Source: Williamsia sp. 1135 (lineage in GTDB: Bacteria > Actinomycetota > Actinomycetes > Mycobacteriales > Mycobacteriaceae). From it: a DNA stretch of 64,000 bases. Where the stretch lies: the NCBI RefSeq assembly GCF_002095395.1, contig NZ_MJEI01000076.1, positions 1 through 64,000 on the forward strand, read 5' to 3'. Shown here piece by piece: positions 35,392 through 45,774 of the stretch. Numbering within the stretch: position 1 is the first letter of the stretch; each line of letters starts with the position of its first letter. The notes below the pieces were generated by a model that was given only the letters and a program-made list of their open reading frames with translations, made no database searches and was not told the origin of the DNA. A program made the position numbers and the translations under genes.

Positions 35392-35841
35392 GCATCGAAC
35401 AAGCAGCGGCACCGACCAGCACTCATCGCGCTGGTCATCGTCGCAGCCGTTGCCTGCCTAGCCATGGCCTGGTGGCAGCTCGACCGGTTCGAGTCCAGCT
35501 CGGGCACCGGCCAGAACCTCGGCTATGCCCTGCAGTGGCCCGCGTTCGCGGCGTTCTTCGTCTACGCCTACCGCAAGTTCGTCGTCCTCGAGGACAATCC
35601 GGACGAGGTCGAGAAGATGCATGCGGCGAACAACGGCATCAAAGAGATCCCCGCGGGCATCCTGCCGCCGCGGCCGAGCGCCGCGCCGACGCCGACGGTC
35701 GAGGACGGCACCACCGAAGGCGATCAAATCGCCGAGTACAACCGGATCCTCGCCGAACTCGCAGAAGCGGACGCGGCCCGTCTGGCGCGACTGCAGGCCC
35801 AAGCGGCCCCATCCGACAATTCGCAACGGAGTAATCAGTGA
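35389..35841 (+). CDS. LprD-like membrane protein
   Basis: A 150-residue protein with two hydrophobic segments: PALIALVIVAAVACLAMAWW near the N terminus and LGYALQWPAFAAFFVYAYRKFVVL (about 44-68), then a Pro/Glu/Ala-rich soluble tail. The VAAVAC stretch resembles a lipobox, consistent with LprD (Rv1343c), which sits at the same place next to Rv1342c. Whether it is lipidated or has two membrane helices is unclear. The stop overlaps the next start by four bases (GTGA). Confidence 0.8.
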   Translation: MASNKQRHRPALIALVIVAAVACLAMAWWQLDRFESSSGTGQNLGYALQWPAFAAFFVYAYRKFVVLEDNPDEVEKMHAANNGIKEIPAGILPPRPSAAPTPTVEDGTTEGDQIAEYNRILAELAEADAARLARLQAQAAPSDNSQRSNQ

Positions 35842-36197
35842 CCGAAACACCCGCCGAGTCGACCACCACCCCGAGGACGATCACGCCACCGAACAAGATC
35901 AAAGGTGCGCTGCTGCGATATCGGGTGATGGCCTGGATCACCGGCCTGTGGCTGCTGCTGCTGGTTGCCGAGATGATCCTGCTCTACGGATTCGACAACC
36001 ACTCGCTCGACTTCGTTCCGTTCGTGCACGGGTGGGTGTACTTCATCTACCTGATCATGGCGATCGACCTCGGCATCAAGGTCCGCTGGCCGATCGGCAA
36101 GGCTATCTTCACGCTGATCGCCGGAACAATCCCGTTCCTGTCGTTCTGGGTGGAACACAAACGCACCCAGGAGATCCGGGCGCAGTTCAGCCTCTGA
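35838..36197 (+). CDS. DUF3817 membrane protein
   Basis: A 119-residue integral membrane protein of the DUF3817 family (Rv1342c type). It has about three helices, with MAWITGLWLLLLVAEMILLYG, FVPFVHGWVYFIYLIMAIDLG and IFTLIAGTIPFLSFWVEHKR. The VHGWVYxIYL segment and final EHK/R are family hallmarks. The function is unknown. It overlaps the lprD-like gene by four bases and converges with rdgB. A second DUF3817 paralogue lies at 56014-56367. Confidence 0.9.
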   Translation: MTETPAESTTTPRTITPPNKIKGALLRYRVMAWITGLWLLLLVAEMILLYGFDNHSLDFVPFVHGWVYFIYLIMAIDLGIKVRWPIGKAIFTLIAGTIPFLSFWVEHKRTQEIRAQFSL

Positions 36198-36200
36198 ACG

Positions 36201-36818
36201 CTACCGCGTCGCAAACTCGCGCAAGGCGGGTAACAGCTGCGCCAGCGCCCGCCCGCGGTGACTGAGCGCGTCCTTCTCGGCTGCCGACAACTCGGCCGAG
36301 CTGCGCCCTTCGCCTACCGCGTCATCGGGTACGAACACGGGGTCATAGCCGAACCCGTTCTTGCCGCGCGGTTCTGCGATGATCCGCCCGCGCCACTCTC
36401 CGCGGACGACGACCTCTGAGTCAGCCGTGACCAGCGCGCACGCAGAGACGAACGCGCCGCCCCGACGCTCCTGCGGTACATCTTTGAGCTGACCGAGCAG
36501 CAACGCGGTGTTGGCGGGATCGTCACCATGCCGACCGGACCAGCGCGCCGAAAGCACCCCCGGCATGCCGTTCAGCGCATCCACCTCGAGGCCGGAATCA
36601 TCGGCAACACATGGCAATCCGGTGGCCGCGTATGCGTCCCGGGCCTTCGCGAGGGCATTCTCCTCGAACGTGGCACCGGTCTCCGGTGCCTCTTCGAACG
36701 GGGGCACCTCGTCGAGACCGATCACCTCGAGGCCCTCGATGCCGGCCTGCTCCACCACGCGCCGGAGCTCGGCCAACTTCTTGGCGTTGCGACTGGCAAC
36801 CAGTAGACGACCACCCAT
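36201..36818 (-). CDS. rdgB: XTP/dITP diphosphatase
   Basis: A 205-residue Ham1/RdgB pyrophosphatase that removes deaminated purine nucleotides (XTP, dITP, ITP) from the pool. Motifs: SRNAKKLAEL near the N terminus, FEENALAKARDAYAATGLPCVADDSGLEVDAL and GFGYDPVFVPDD, with SHRGRA near the end. The ATG shares its A with the rph stop codon (TGATG), so the two are translationally coupled, as in Rv1341-Rv1340. It is the last gene of the eleven-gene minus-strand run beginning at clpS. Confidence 0.96.
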   Translation of the reverse strand: MGGRLLVASRNAKKLAELRRVVEQAGIEGLEVIGLDEVPPFEEAPETGATFEENALAKARDAYAATGLPCVADDSGLEVDALNGMPGVLSARWSGRHGDDPANTALLLGQLKDVPQERRGGAFVSACALVTADSEVVVRGEWRGRIIAEPRGKNGFGYDPVFVPDDAVGEGRSSAELSAAEKDALSHRGRALAQLLPALREFATR

Positions 36819-37603
36819 CAGCTGCCGAATGCCTTGCGCTTGCCCGGGGTCTCGGCAACCGGCAGCTCACCCGGGTACGGAAGCGCCAACGCCGCACGCT
36901 GCACCTCGAAGAGTTGTTCGGTGCCCGCCATCGCCACGTCGAGCAACCGGTCCAGGGTCGACCGCGGGAAGGTCGCGCCCTCCCCCGTGCCCTGGATCTC
37001 GACAAGAGTTCCGGTATCGGTGGCCACCACATTCATGTCCACCTCGGCACGAGAATCCTCTTCGTAGGGCAGGTCCAGACGCACGCGACCATCGACGACG
37101 CCAACGCTGACGGCGGAGATCATGCAGGAAATAGGCTGTGGGTCAGCGAGTTTGCCTGCGGCGTTCAGATAGGTCACCGCGTCGGACAACGCAACGTAGG
37201 CGCCGGTGATGGCTGCGGTTCGTGTTCCACCGTCGGCCTGGAGCACGTCACAGTCGAGCGCGATCGTGTTCTCCCCCAACGCCGCGAGGTCGATGCAGGC
37301 ACGCAGTGATCGACCGATGAGGCGGCTGATCTCCTGGGTGCGACCGCCGACCTTGCCCTTGACGGACTCGCGATCGGAACGGTCGTGGGTGGCTGCGGGC
37401 AACATCGCGTACTCCGCTGTGAGCCAGCCGAGTCCGGAGCCGCGGCGCCATCGGGGAACCCCCTCGGTGACACTCGCGGTGCACATCACTCGCGTCTGCC
37501 CGAATTCCACCAACACTGATCCGGCGGGGTGATTGGTGAATCCGCGGGTGATGGTGACCTTCCGCAGCTCGTCGTCGACTCGGCCATCTACACGTCTACT
37601 CAC
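36818..37603 (-). CDS. rph: ribonuclease PH
   Basis: A 261-residue 3'-5' phosphorolytic exoribonuclease for tRNA 3' trimming. RxDGR near the N terminus ([13 protein letters not shown]), [33 protein letters not shown] and [16 protein letters not shown] are hallmark segments. The frame extends further upstream, but GTG 37603 starts at the family N terminus and has TAGGGT seven bases before it, so a separate leaderless promoter may serve rph-rdgB within the larger run. Confidence 0.96.
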   Translation of the reverse strand: MSRRVDGRVDDELRKVTITRGFTNHPAGSVLVEFGQTRVMCTASVTEGVPRWRRGSGLGWLTAEYAMLPAATHDRSDRESVKGKVGGRTQEISRLIGRSLRACIDLAALGENTIALDCDVLQADGGTRTAAITGAYVALSDAVTYLNAAGKLADPQPISCMISAVSVGVVDGRVRLDLPYEEDSRAEVDMNVVATDTGTLVEIQGTGEGATFPRSTLDRLLDVAMAGTEQLFEVQRAALALPYPGELPVAETPGKRKAFGS

Positions 37604-37616
37604 ACCGCCTACCCTA
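37601..37616 (-). promoter_or_regulatory. leaderless -10 box of rph
   Basis: TAGGGT on the minus strand (37611-37616), AGGCGGT, then GTG at 37603. Confidence 0.5.
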
Positions 37617-37667
37617 TCGACTATGGCCAGACCTGTGGTCGGGTGGCCGATACGCGGGTCGCCGGCG

Positions 37668-38432
37668 TCAGTCGATGTCGATCTGTTCGCCTTTACGAAC
37701 GACCGTGATCGGGCCGTCGTACACCTCACGAGCTTCGGCGAGTACGTCATCGGGCCAGGTCCATGGCGGAAGGTGGGTCAGCGCAAGCTTCTTGACCCCC
37801 GCTTTGGCGGCGGCTTCGCCCGCTTCACGCCCGGACAGGTGCAGGTTCGGCGGCCGGTTGGCCGGATCGTGAGTCCACGATGCCTCGCACAAGAACACGT
37901 CAGCGCCCTCGGCCAGTTCGATCAGCTCATCGCACACACCGGTGTCCCCCGAGTACACGAGGACTTTCCCCTCGGGCGCGGTGATCCGAAATCCGAAGGT
38001 CGACGGCGGATGGTTGACCTTTCGCGCCAGAATCTTCATCCCGCCCAATTCGATCTCTTCTCGGTCAACCCATTCGCCCACCTCGAAGGTGTCGGTGATG
38101 TCGTCGACCTGACCGGCGTACTCCGACGACGCGGCGCCGATTCGCGCGGCGGTACCCGGAGGCCCGATGAGCGTGCCCTTACCGGTCGCTGGCACCGGAC
38201 TGTATCGACGCCACACCAGCAAGCCCGGGAGATCGAGGCAGTGGTCGGCGTGGAGGTGGCTGAGCACGATCGCCACGTCGTTCGGGTTCGCGTGCTGCTG
38301 CAGGGGCCCGAGGACGCCCGGACCGAAATCCATCACCACTGGCTGGTGCCCCGGCACGGTCAGGAGATACCCCGACGCCGGAGAGTCTGGGCCAGACAAA
38401 CTGCCCGAACAACCCAGCACGGTCAAACGCAT
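37668..38432 (-). CDS. MBL-fold cAMP phosphodiesterase, Rv1339 type
   Basis: A 254-residue metallo-beta-lactamase-fold hydrolase. The metal site is marked by [14 protein letters not shown], with VYSGDTG and the C-terminal LTHLPPW as later ligands. Its neighbours murI and rph match Rv1338 and Rv1340, so it corresponds to Rv1339, reported as an atypical class II cAMP phosphodiesterase. Activity here is inferred from this orthology. ATG start; murI ends 48 bases upstream. Confidence 0.9.
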   Translation of the reverse strand: MRLTVLGCSGSLSGPDSPASGYLLTVPGHQPVVMDFGPGVLGPLQQHANPNDVAIVLSHLHADHCLDLPGLLVWRRYSPVPATGKGTLIGPPGTAARIGAASSEYAGQVDDITDTFEVGEWVDREEIELGGMKILARKVNHPPSTFGFRITAPEGKVLVYSGDTGVCDELIELAEGADVFLCEASWTHDPANRPPNLHLSGREAGEAAAKAGVKKLALTHLPPWTWPDDVLAEAREVYDGPITVVRKGEQIDID

Positions 38433-38480
38433 GCCGCCATGCTGCCACGCCTGATGACCGTGGCGTCACCGGACGGCAGA

Positions 38481-39281
38481 TCAGGCGTGTTGAACCGCTC
38501 CGATTGCGGGTCCGAGGAACCTCGTCGCCAACCGCGCGAACAAATCCGGGTCGCCGGTTGCCTGGAAGACGCGCTGCGCGGGCAGGACCGATGGTTCGCG
38601 GAGCAGATCGTTGGCGGTGAGGACGCGCAACACGTCCTTCGCCGTCTCCTCCGCACTCGACACCAACGTCACGTCGTCGCCGACCGCCAACTGGATGACC
38701 CCGGACAGCATCGGATAGTGGGTGCAGCCGAGCACGACGGTGTCGACCCGGGCGGCAGCCAGCGGCTCGAGGTAGCCCTCCGCCAAGCCGAGAACCTGAC
38801 GACCGCTGGTGATGCCCCGCTCGACGAAGTCGACGAACCTCGGGCAGGCGACAGACGTGATCACCGCGTTCTGCGCAGCGGCAAAGGAGTCCTCGTACGC
38901 CCGGGAGGCGATCGTCGCCTCGGTCCCGATCACGCCGATACGTCCCGACCTGGTCGCGGCGACAGCTCGGCGCACTGCCGGCAGGACCACCTCGATCACC
39001 GGCACCGGGTAGCGCTCACGCGCGTCTCGCAGACACGCCGCCGACGCGGTGTTGCACGCGATCACCAGCGCCTTGACACCTCGTTCGACGAGTTCGTCGC
39101 CGATGGCGAGCGCGTGGGCCCGGATCTGCGGGATGGTCAGCGGCCCGTAAGGACCGTGGGCGGTATCGCCGATGTAGATGATGTTCTCGGCGGGAAGTTG
39201 GTCGATCACGGCGCGCGCGACCGTCAGGCCACCGACCCCGGAATCGAAGATTCCGATCGGTGCGTCCACATCTGTGATCAC
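38481..39281 (-). CDS. murI: glutamate racemase
   Basis: A 266-residue cytoplasmic enzyme making D-glutamate for peptidoglycan. [17 protein letters not shown] holds the first acid, [13 protein letters not shown] the first catalytic Cys, and [11 protein letters not shown] the second Cys with His. The GTG at 39281 overlaps the rhomboid stop by four bases (GTGA), which fixes the start although the frame stays open further upstream. Confidence 0.96.
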   Translation of the reverse strand: MITDVDAPIGIFDSGVGGLTVARAVIDQLPAENIIYIGDTAHGPYGPLTIPQIRAHALAIGDELVERGVKALVIACNTASAACLRDARERYPVPVIEVVLPAVRRAVAATRSGRIGVIGTEATIASRAYEDSFAAAQNAVITSVACPRFVDFVERGITSGRQVLGLAEGYLEPLAAARVDTVVLGCTHYPMLSGVIQLAVGDDVTLVSSAEETAKDVLRVLTANDLLREPSVLPAQRVFQATGDPDLFARLATRFLGPAIGAVQHA

Positions 39282-39925
39282 TGGGTCAGTGCCTTCTTCT
39301 CGTCGCGCTTGCGATCCTTCTTCGACAGGTACCAGGCGGCCAGGACGCCCCCGATCGCACCGAAGAGGTGCCCCTGCCAGGAGACCCGGCCGTCGGTGGG
39401 GACCACACCCCACAGGACGCCTCCGTAGATCATGAACACCACGACCCCGAGGAGGACCTGCCAGACGTCGCGATTGAACAGTCCGCGCACCAGGATGTAG
39501 GTGAGCCAGCCGAAGATGATGCCGGACGCTCCGACGGTCACGGTGTACGGCGGCGCGAACAACCAGACGCCGAGGCCCGACACTACCCACACGATGGCCG
39601 TCGTGATGATGAAACGCCTCGCCATCAGGACCAGGAACCCCAGCACCATCCCGGGAAGTGTGTTGGCCGCCAAGTGTTCCCAGTCGGCGTGCAAGAACGG
39701 CGAGAAAAAGATGCCGGTGAGACCGTCAGCCTCTCGCGGTTCGATACCCGCACTGTCGAGGTCGTGTTTGCTGACGGCGTCGATCGCCTCGATGACGTAG
39801 AGCAGCGCGGTCAGGACGGCGATGACGACGGCCGAACGTGCCCACAGCGGCCACGACGTCCGCGCAGGCGCCGGTGGTCCGGTGGACGGCAATCCACCGC
39901 CGTAGGAGCCGAGCGATCCGGTCAT
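39278..39925 (-). CDS. rhomboid family intramembrane serine protease
   Basis: A 215-residue polytopic membrane protein corresponding to Rv1337. The catalytic Ser lies in [10 protein letters not shown] and the catalytic His in [12 protein letters not shown]; the [13 protein letters not shown] loop is the rhomboid L1/TM2 signature. Substrates are unknown. The C terminus is strongly basic ([11 protein letters not shown]). It is coupled to murI by a four-base overlap and starts 29 bases after cysM. Confidence 0.93.
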   Translation of the reverse strand: MTGSLGSYGGGLPSTGPPAPARTSWPLWARSAVVIAVLTALLYVIEAIDAVSKHDLDSAGIEPREADGLTGIFFSPFLHADWEHLAANTLPGMVLGFLVLMARRFIITTAIVWVVSGLGVWLFAPPYTVTVGASGIIFGWLTYILVRGLFNRDVWQVLLGVVVFMIYGGVLWGVVPTDGRVSWQGHLFGAIGGVLAAWYLSKKDRKRDEKKALTQ

Positions 39926-39954
39926 GGGTCTCCGATCAGATATCGCCGCGACCG

Positions 39955-40938
<984 letters not shown>

Positions 40939-41211
40939 TCAGCCGCCGGCGACGGCAGGCAGAATCGTGACCTCGTCGCCGTCGGCAACTGCGGTGTCGA
41001 GACCACCGGAGAACCGGACGTCCTCGTCGTTGACATACACGTTGACGAATCGGTGTAGCTTTCCGGAGGCGATCAGGCGGTCCTTGAGACCGCCGTGGCT
41101 CGCATCGAGATTGTCGATCAGTTCGGCCACCGTCGCACCGGTGGATTCGACGCGCTTGTTCCCGTCGGTGTAGGTCCGCAGGATCGTGGGGATGGAAACG
41201 GTTACCGCCAT
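40939..41211 (-). CDS. cysO: sulfur carrier protein CysO
   Basis: A 90-residue ubiquitin/MoaD-like fold protein ending in AVAGG. The C-terminal diglycine is thiocarboxylated and delivers sulfur to CysM, forming a CysO-cysteine adduct. The strand pattern VSIPTILRTYTDG...TVAELIDNL...VNVYVNDEDVR is typical. It lies between mec (9 bases upstream) and cysM. Confidence 0.96.
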   Translation of the reverse strand: MAVTVSIPTILRTYTDGNKRVESTGATVAELIDNLDASHGGLKDRLIASGKLHRFVNVYVNDEDVRFSGGLDTAVADGDEVTILPAVAGG

Positions 41212-41220
41212 GGCGAACTC

Positions 41221-41625
41221 CTAGTTGATTTCGATCTCTTCTTCGGTGACCACTCCGGCGGTGATCCGGTAACTGCGGATCTCCTCGGTGTCGGGATCTC
41301 GGGTGGAGATCAAGACGTAGTGTGCGTTCGGCTCGGAGGCGAACGAGACATCGGTACGGCTCGGGTACGCCTCGGTCCCGGTGTGCGAGTGGTAGATCAC
41401 AACCGGTTCCTCGTCGTTCCGATCCATCTCACGCCAGACCTTGAGTTGTTCCCCGGAGTCGAACCGATAGAACGTCGGCGATCGTTCGGCGTTGACCATC
41501 GCGATGAACCGCTCCGGCCGATCCGAATCCTCCGGGCCCGCTATCACCCCGCAGGCTTCGTCGGGATGGTCGGCGCGGGCGTGCGCAACCATCGCTTCGA
41601 CAAGCGAGCGGCTGATGGTGAGCAC
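41221..41625 (-). CDS. mec: CysO-cysteine metallopeptidase Mec
   Basis: A 134-residue JAB1/MPN+ (JAMM) zinc peptidase that releases cysteine from the CysO adduct. The metal motif is YHSHTGTEAYPSRTD, with the conserved Glu in DEACGVIAG near the N terminus. A GGAGG site lies six bases before the GTG start. The gene follows the P1 peptidase by 22 bases and precedes cysO by nine. Confidence 0.95.
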   Translation of the reverse strand: MLTISRSLVEAMVAHARADHPDEACGVIAGPEDSDRPERFIAMVNAERSPTFYRFDSGEQLKVWREMDRNDEEPVVIYHSHTGTEAYPSRTDVSFASEPNAHYVLISTRDPDTEEIRSYRITAGVVTEEEIEIN

Positions 41626-41647
41626 TGACTACCTCCGGGTGGATGGG

Positions 41648-42802
41648 TCAACGTACGGGCGGGGCAAACGCTGATGGCAACGTCTGCCGATAGGTCGGTA
41701 TTCCGGCGACAGGGTCGGCCGCGATCACGGCCTTGACGATGGCCCGCTGCACGACGGTAGCCGCGGCCTCACCGATCGCGGCGACGAGAGCGACATTCGG
41801 ATTCATCCCGACCGGGACGTTCGGCGCGTCTTGCGGAGTCGGGGTCACCGAACCGGTGGCGACCGCGAAGAGCGTGTCGCCGTCGAGCGGCGAATGTGCC
41901 GGACGGATCGCGCGCGCGAGCCCGTCGTGAGCGGTCATCGCGACCCGCTGGGTTGATGCCGGGTCGAGAACGGCGTCGGTTGCCACCACCCCGATCGTGG
42001 TGTTGAGCGGACTCGACTTCGCAGTCAGGGCCAACAGTGCGGCGGTCTCGACGTCGGTCGGCTTGCGCAGTCCGAAGTAGTCGAGCTCCACCGGCAGGGC
42101 GCCCCACGGCAATCCGCTCGTGGGGTCGATAACGGCGCCCACCGGGTTCGCGACGACGAGTGCGGCGACGGTTATCCCGGTTGCGGGCCCGGAGGTGAAC
42201 GTGATGCTCGCCGACCCGACGCCGCCTTTGAGCGCACCCGCCCGTGCGCCGGTCCCCGCGCCGACCGACCCCAGCTCGACATCGTGGCCTGCCGCCTGCG
42301 CCGCGAGCCTGCCGAAGTCGCGGTCGGGTCTTGCCGTCCACTTCCCGACCGTGAGATCGAAGATCACCGCAGCCGGGACGATGGGTACCACTGATCCACG
42401 GGTGTCCATGGCCAAGCCGAGGCCGGCGTCCTCCAGATGGGTCATGACCCCGTCCGCAGCTGCCAGTCCGTACGCGCTGCCGCCACTGAGCACGATCGCG
42501 TGCGCCGTCTGCACCGTGTTGGCGGGATCGAGCAGGTCGGTCTCCCGGGTGCCCGGTCCCCCGCCCCGCACGTCGACTGCCGCAACCGCACCTTCGGGGA
42601 GCAACACAACTGTGGTGCCCGTCGCCCAGCCTTCGCCCGCCATCTCGTCTGTGCCCACCCGGACCTCGTCGTCGAGGCGATGGTGGTGCCCGACCTGCAC
42701 CCCTGCGACGTCGGTGATCGAATCGGATGCGCCGGGAATCACTTGTGGTGCCCTACCCTTCGAAGATGTCGTCGCGTGCCGCGAGGCGCGGCCGGAAGTC
42801 AC
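41648..42802 (-). CDS. P1 (S58/DmpA) family peptidase
   Basis: A 384-residue Ntn-type aminopeptidase of the DmpA class, like Rv1333. The autocleavage site is GGVGSASI, with Ser197 as the new N-terminal nucleophile after cleavage at Gly196-Ser197. Other family segments are ITDVAGVQVGHH, VLSGGSAYGLAAADGV and TIGVVATDAVLD. Natural substrates are unknown. The GTG start overlaps the DUF2017 stop by four bases. Confidence 0.93.
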   Translation of the reverse strand: MTSGRASRHATTSSKGRAPQVIPGASDSITDVAGVQVGHHHRLDDEVRVGTDEMAGEGWATGTTVVLLPEGAVAAVDVRGGGPGTRETDLLDPANTVQTAHAIVLSGGSAYGLAAADGVMTHLEDAGLGLAMDTRGSVVPIVPAAVIFDLTVGKWTARPDRDFGRLAAQAAGHDVELGSVGAGTGARAGALKGGVGSASITFTSGPATGITVAALVVANPVGAVIDPTSGLPWGALPVELDYFGLRKPTDVETAALLALTAKSSPLNTTIGVVATDAVLDPASTQRVAMTAHDGLARAIRPAHSPLDGDTLFAVATGSVTPTPQDAPNVPVGMNPNVALVAAIGEAAATVVQRAIVKAVIAADPVAGIPTYRQTLPSAFAPPVR

Positions 42803-43380
42803 TTACCGATCAGCGCGACCACCAGTAATTCCTGCACCACCGTGAGCCAGTGGTACACGTCGAGATGGGCTGCCATCGGATCCCCTTCTGGAAGTTGATC
42901 GGGGGTGGACTCGTCGATTCCGATCATCGCGCCGAGCGCCAGCCGCACGTCGTTGATCGCCGAGAGCCACTGGTCGGCCTCCTGCGGACTCAGCGAGATC
43001 TGACCGCCGCCGGCCGGCAACGAATCCAGGACGACCTGCGCCGCTTCCTGCTTCGCGTTGATGATGTGAGGCTCGTGCAAACTCCGCAACGCACCGTTGA
43101 GGTCCCCGGTGACGGCGTCCACGGTGGTCGTCTCGTCCTGGTCCGGGCGATGGAAGTCGGGGAACAGCCTGCCGAGCGTCGCATCCGTCGGCGGTGTCGA
43201 GTGACCGGCCTCGATGCCTGTCAGGTCTGCCAGCGAATCGGTCGGAGCGGTCGACTGCCGCTCGTCCAGCAGCTCGGTCATCGACGTGACGAGTGAGGCG
43301 ATGAGGTCGGACTCGTGGGAGTCGAGCTCCGAGGTGATCCGCAGACGCGCGCCCGATCCGCGTCTTTTCCAGTTACGCAC
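42799..43380 (-). CDS. DUF2017 protein
   Basis: A 193-residue soluble, mainly helical protein corresponding to Rv1332. The C terminus (QWLSAINDVRLALGAMIGI, then HLDVYHWLTVVQELLVVAL) is the conserved DUF2017 core. The function is unknown, but the gene is consistently next to clpS; here the two are separated by three bases, suggesting a link to ClpS/ClpP proteolysis or simple co-expression. Confidence 0.9.
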   Translation of the reverse strand: MRNWKRRGSGARLRITSELDSHESDLIASLVTSMTELLDERQSTAPTDSLADLTGIEAGHSTPPTDATLGRLFPDFHRPDQDETTTVDAVTGDLNGALRSLHEPHIINAKQEAAQVVLDSLPAGGGQISLSPQEADQWLSAINDVRLALGAMIGIDESTPDQLPEGDPMAAHLDVYHWLTVVQELLVVALIGK

Positions 43381-43383
43381 TGC

Positions 43384-43734
43384 TCAACTGTCCCGTTGCA
43401 TGGTGGCCCACAGGCCGGCGGCATGCAATTTCTGGACGTCGAGTTCGACCTTGTCCCGATCGCCGGTGGAGACCACGGCCCGGCCTTCGGTATGTACCTG
43501 CATCATCAGTTCCGACGCCCTGGTCTCGCTGTACCCGAAGAGCTTCTGGAACACGTACGTGACGTAGCGCATGAGGTTCACGGGATCGTCCCACACGATG
43601 GTCACCCACGGCCTGTCCACTGCCTGGTCACGTTCGGCAACGGCGGTACTCGACGGGGTAACCTCGTGCTGACCGTCGCCCGCCGCCAACCATGGTCCGC
43701 AGCGGGGCGGTGCGGTCATCATCTGTCCGCGCAT
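43384..43734 (-). CDS. clpS: ATP-dependent Clp protease adaptor ClpS
   Basis: A 116-residue adaptor that hands N-degron substrates to the ClpC/ClpP machine. The core [27 protein letters not shown] and [32 protein letters not shown] matches Rv1331 closely. The frame is open upstream, but ATG 43734 has TACCCT (43742-43747, minus strand) seven bases before it, a leaderless promoter shared back to back with the first pncB-like box. Confidence 0.94.
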   Translation of the reverse strand: MRGQMMTAPPRCGPWLAAGDGQHEVTPSSTAVAERDQAVDRPWVTIVWDDPVNLMRYVTYVFQKLFGYSETRASELMMQVHTEGRAVVSTGDRDKVELDVQKLHAAGLWATMQRDS

Positions 43735-43849
43735 GACGCCTAGGGTACCGATAGTGACCGCTTCGAACACAGCCTGCTGCGCGCCCACCCCATCCGCACT
43801 CGCCTCGGGCCTAGGGTATTGACAGTGACCTCAATGAACACAGCATTGT
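43732..43849. promoter_or_regulatory. clpS/pncB bidirectional region with duplicated leaderless start
   Basis: A roughly 40-bp imperfect direct repeat (from 43738 and from 43809, offset 71 bases, about 30 of 40 identical) contains in each copy TAGGGT, seven bases, then GTGACC and GAACACAGC. Copy 2 is the pncB start (GTG 43825). Copy 1 has its own GTG at 43754 opening a 22-codon frame that ends at TGA 43820-43822, two bases before pncB. On the minus strand copy 1 also supplies the clpS -10 box TACCCT. It looks like a duplicated promoter-start segment. Confidence 0.65.
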
Positions 43850-45156
43850 TGACCGACCAGTACGAGCTCACCATGGTTGCGGCCGCGCTCGCAGACCACA
43901 CTGCCCATCGCACGTGCACGTTCGAGGTGTTCGCGCGTCGATTGCCAGATGGGCGCCGCTACGGTGTCGTCGCGGGAACCGGGCGTCTGGTCGAGCAGCT
44001 CTCGGAGTTCCGATTCGGTCCGGAGCAACTCGCCGTCGTGGAGAAGTTCCTGGACGCCGACACCCTCGAGTGGCTGGGAAACTACCGGTTCTCGGGCGAC
44101 ATCGACGGCTATCCCGAAGGCGAGTTGTACCTTCCCGGTTCTCCGATTCTCACGGTCCGCGGGAGCTTCGCCGAAGCCGTGGTGCTCGAGACCCTTGCCC
44201 TGTCGATCCTCAACCATGACAGCGCCATCGCCTCCGCGGCCGCTCGTATGGTCACCGCGGCCGGATCCCGCCCGATCATCGAGATGGGGTCGAGGCGTAC
44301 CCACGAACAGGCCGCGGTCGCATCGTCACGGGCCGCGTATCTCGCGGGCTTGTCGGCGACGTCCAACCTCGAGGCAGCGCGCAGGCACGGCGTGCCCAGC
44401 GCGGGTACCAGCGCCCATTCGTTCACCCTGCTCCACACGAGCGCCGACGGCCCCGACGAGAAGGCCGCATTCGCGGCGCAGGTCGCAAAACTGGGCGTGG
44501 GTACGACGTTGCTCGTCGACACCTACGACATCACCCAGGGTGTTGCCAGCGCGATCGAGGTCGCGGGCACCGAGCTCGGCGCGGTCCGCATCGACTCCGG
44601 TGACCTCGGCGTGCTCGCCCGCCAGGTTCGCAGGCAACTCGACGACCTCGGGGCGCGCAATACCCGCATCGTGGTCTCCGGTGACCTCGACGAATATGCG
44701 ATCGCGTCGCTGCGCGCCGAACCGGTCGACGTCTACGGGGTCGGAACCTCCCTGGTGACCGGGTCCGGGTCGCCCACTGCGGGCATGGTTTACAAACTGG
44801 TCGAGGTCGACGGGATCCCCGTGGCAAAACGCGCAAGCCACAAGGAATCCCGGGGCGGTGCGAAAACCGCGATCCGCACAGCGAAGCCCACCGGCACCAT
44901 CGTGGAAGAGATCATCTACCCCACCGGTACTGCGGCGCCGGAGACGACGCTGACCGCACGGCCGCTGCAGATCCCATTGGTACGTGGCGGCGAGCCCGTC
45001 GTGGATCTGCCAACCCTCGATGACTCCCGAGAACACCTTGCTGCTGCACTTGTCAGCCTTCCGTGGGAGGGTTTGGGACTATCGCGGGGGGAACCGGCAA
45101 TACCGGTCCGATTCATCGCGCCAGAAACGCACCGACCGGAGGGGTATCGACCGTGA
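43825..45156 (+). CDS. pncB: nicotinate phosphoribosyltransferase
   Basis: A 443-residue cytoplasmic enzyme joining nicotinate and PRPP in the NAD salvage (Preiss-Handler) path. [10 protein letters not shown] at the N terminus, [21 protein letters not shown], the His of GTSAHSF, and [22 protein letters not shown] and [13 protein letters not shown] are family marks; it matches Rv1330c. GTG 43825 is preferred by its leaderless promoter; ATG 43834 is possible. It overlaps pncA by four bases. Confidence 0.95.
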   Translation: MTSMNTALLTDQYELTMVAAALADHTAHRTCTFEVFARRLPDGRRYGVVAGTGRLVEQLSEFRFGPEQLAVVEKFLDADTLEWLGNYRFSGDIDGYPEGELYLPGSPILTVRGSFAEAVVLETLALSILNHDSAIASAAARMVTAAGSRPIIEMGSRRTHEQAAVASSRAAYLAGLSATSNLEAARRHGVPSAGTSAHSFTLLHTSADGPDEKAAFAAQVAKLGVGTTLLVDTYDITQGVASAIEVAGTELGAVRIDSGDLGVLARQVRRQLDDLGARNTRIVVSGDLDEYAIASLRAEPVDVYGVGTSLVTGSGSPTAGMVYKLVEVDGIPVAKRASHKESRGGAKTAIRTAKPTGTIVEEIIYPTGTAAPETTLTARPLQIPLVRGGEPVVDLPTLDDSREHLAAALVSLPWEGLGLSRGEPAIPVRFIAPETHRPEGYRP

Positions 45157-45743
45157 CCCAACACATTCGAACAGCGCTGCTCATCGTCGACGTCCAGAAC
45201 GACTTCTGCGAAGGTGGCTCGCTGGCGGTGTCCGGAGGCGCCGCCGTCGCCGCAGCGATCACGGCATACACCGGCCGTGATCACGGCTATCTGGCGGTCG
45301 CCGCAACCCGTGATCACCACATAGATCCCGGCGATCACTTCTCCGAGACGCCCGACTTCGTCGACAGCTGGCCCCCGCACTGTGTCGTCGGCACGCCCGG
45401 CGTAGACTTCCATCCCGCGTTCGATGCCGGCATCGCCGACGAGGTCTTCTCCAAGGGCGAATACAGCGCCGCCTACTCGGGTTTCGAGGGCACGAGCGCC
45501 ACGGGCGTCGCACTCGGTGACTGGCTCCGCGAACGCGACATCAACGCCGTCGACATCGTCGGATTGGCCACCGACCACTGCGTCCTGGCCACCGCACTCG
45601 ATGCTCGCAAGGCCGGTTTCACGACCCGTGTGTTGCTCGAGTACTCCGCCGGTGTCAGCCCCGAGACGACCGGGGCCGCCATCGCGACGATGACCGGGGC
45701 CGGGGTCTCCGTGGTCTCGGCCGTCGCGGCCCGGCTGCTGTGA
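45153..45743 (+). CDS. pncA: nicotinamidase/pyrazinamidase
   Basis: A 196-residue isochorismatase-fold enzyme that converts nicotinamide to nicotinate, the substrate of PncB. The catalytic triad is Asp13 (IVDVQNDF), Lys101 (SKGEYS) and Cys143 (TDHCVLA); metal ligands are Asp54, His56 and His62 in RDHHIDPGDHF, with His76. The GTG overlaps the pncB stop (GTGA) and GGAGG lies about 11 bases upstream. Coupling to pncB makes a two-step NAD salvage operon. Confidence 0.95.
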   Translation: MTQHIRTALLIVDVQNDFCEGGSLAVSGGAAVAAAITAYTGRDHGYLAVAATRDHHIDPGDHFSETPDFVDSWPPHCVVGTPGVDFHPAFDAGIADEVFSKGEYSAAYSGFEGTSATGVALGDWLRERDINAVDIVGLATDHCVLATALDARKAGFTTRVLLEYSAGVSPETTGAAIATMTGAGVSVVSAVAARLL

Positions 45744-45774
45744 CGATCCCAGCGCTACGGACAACCGGGACGCG

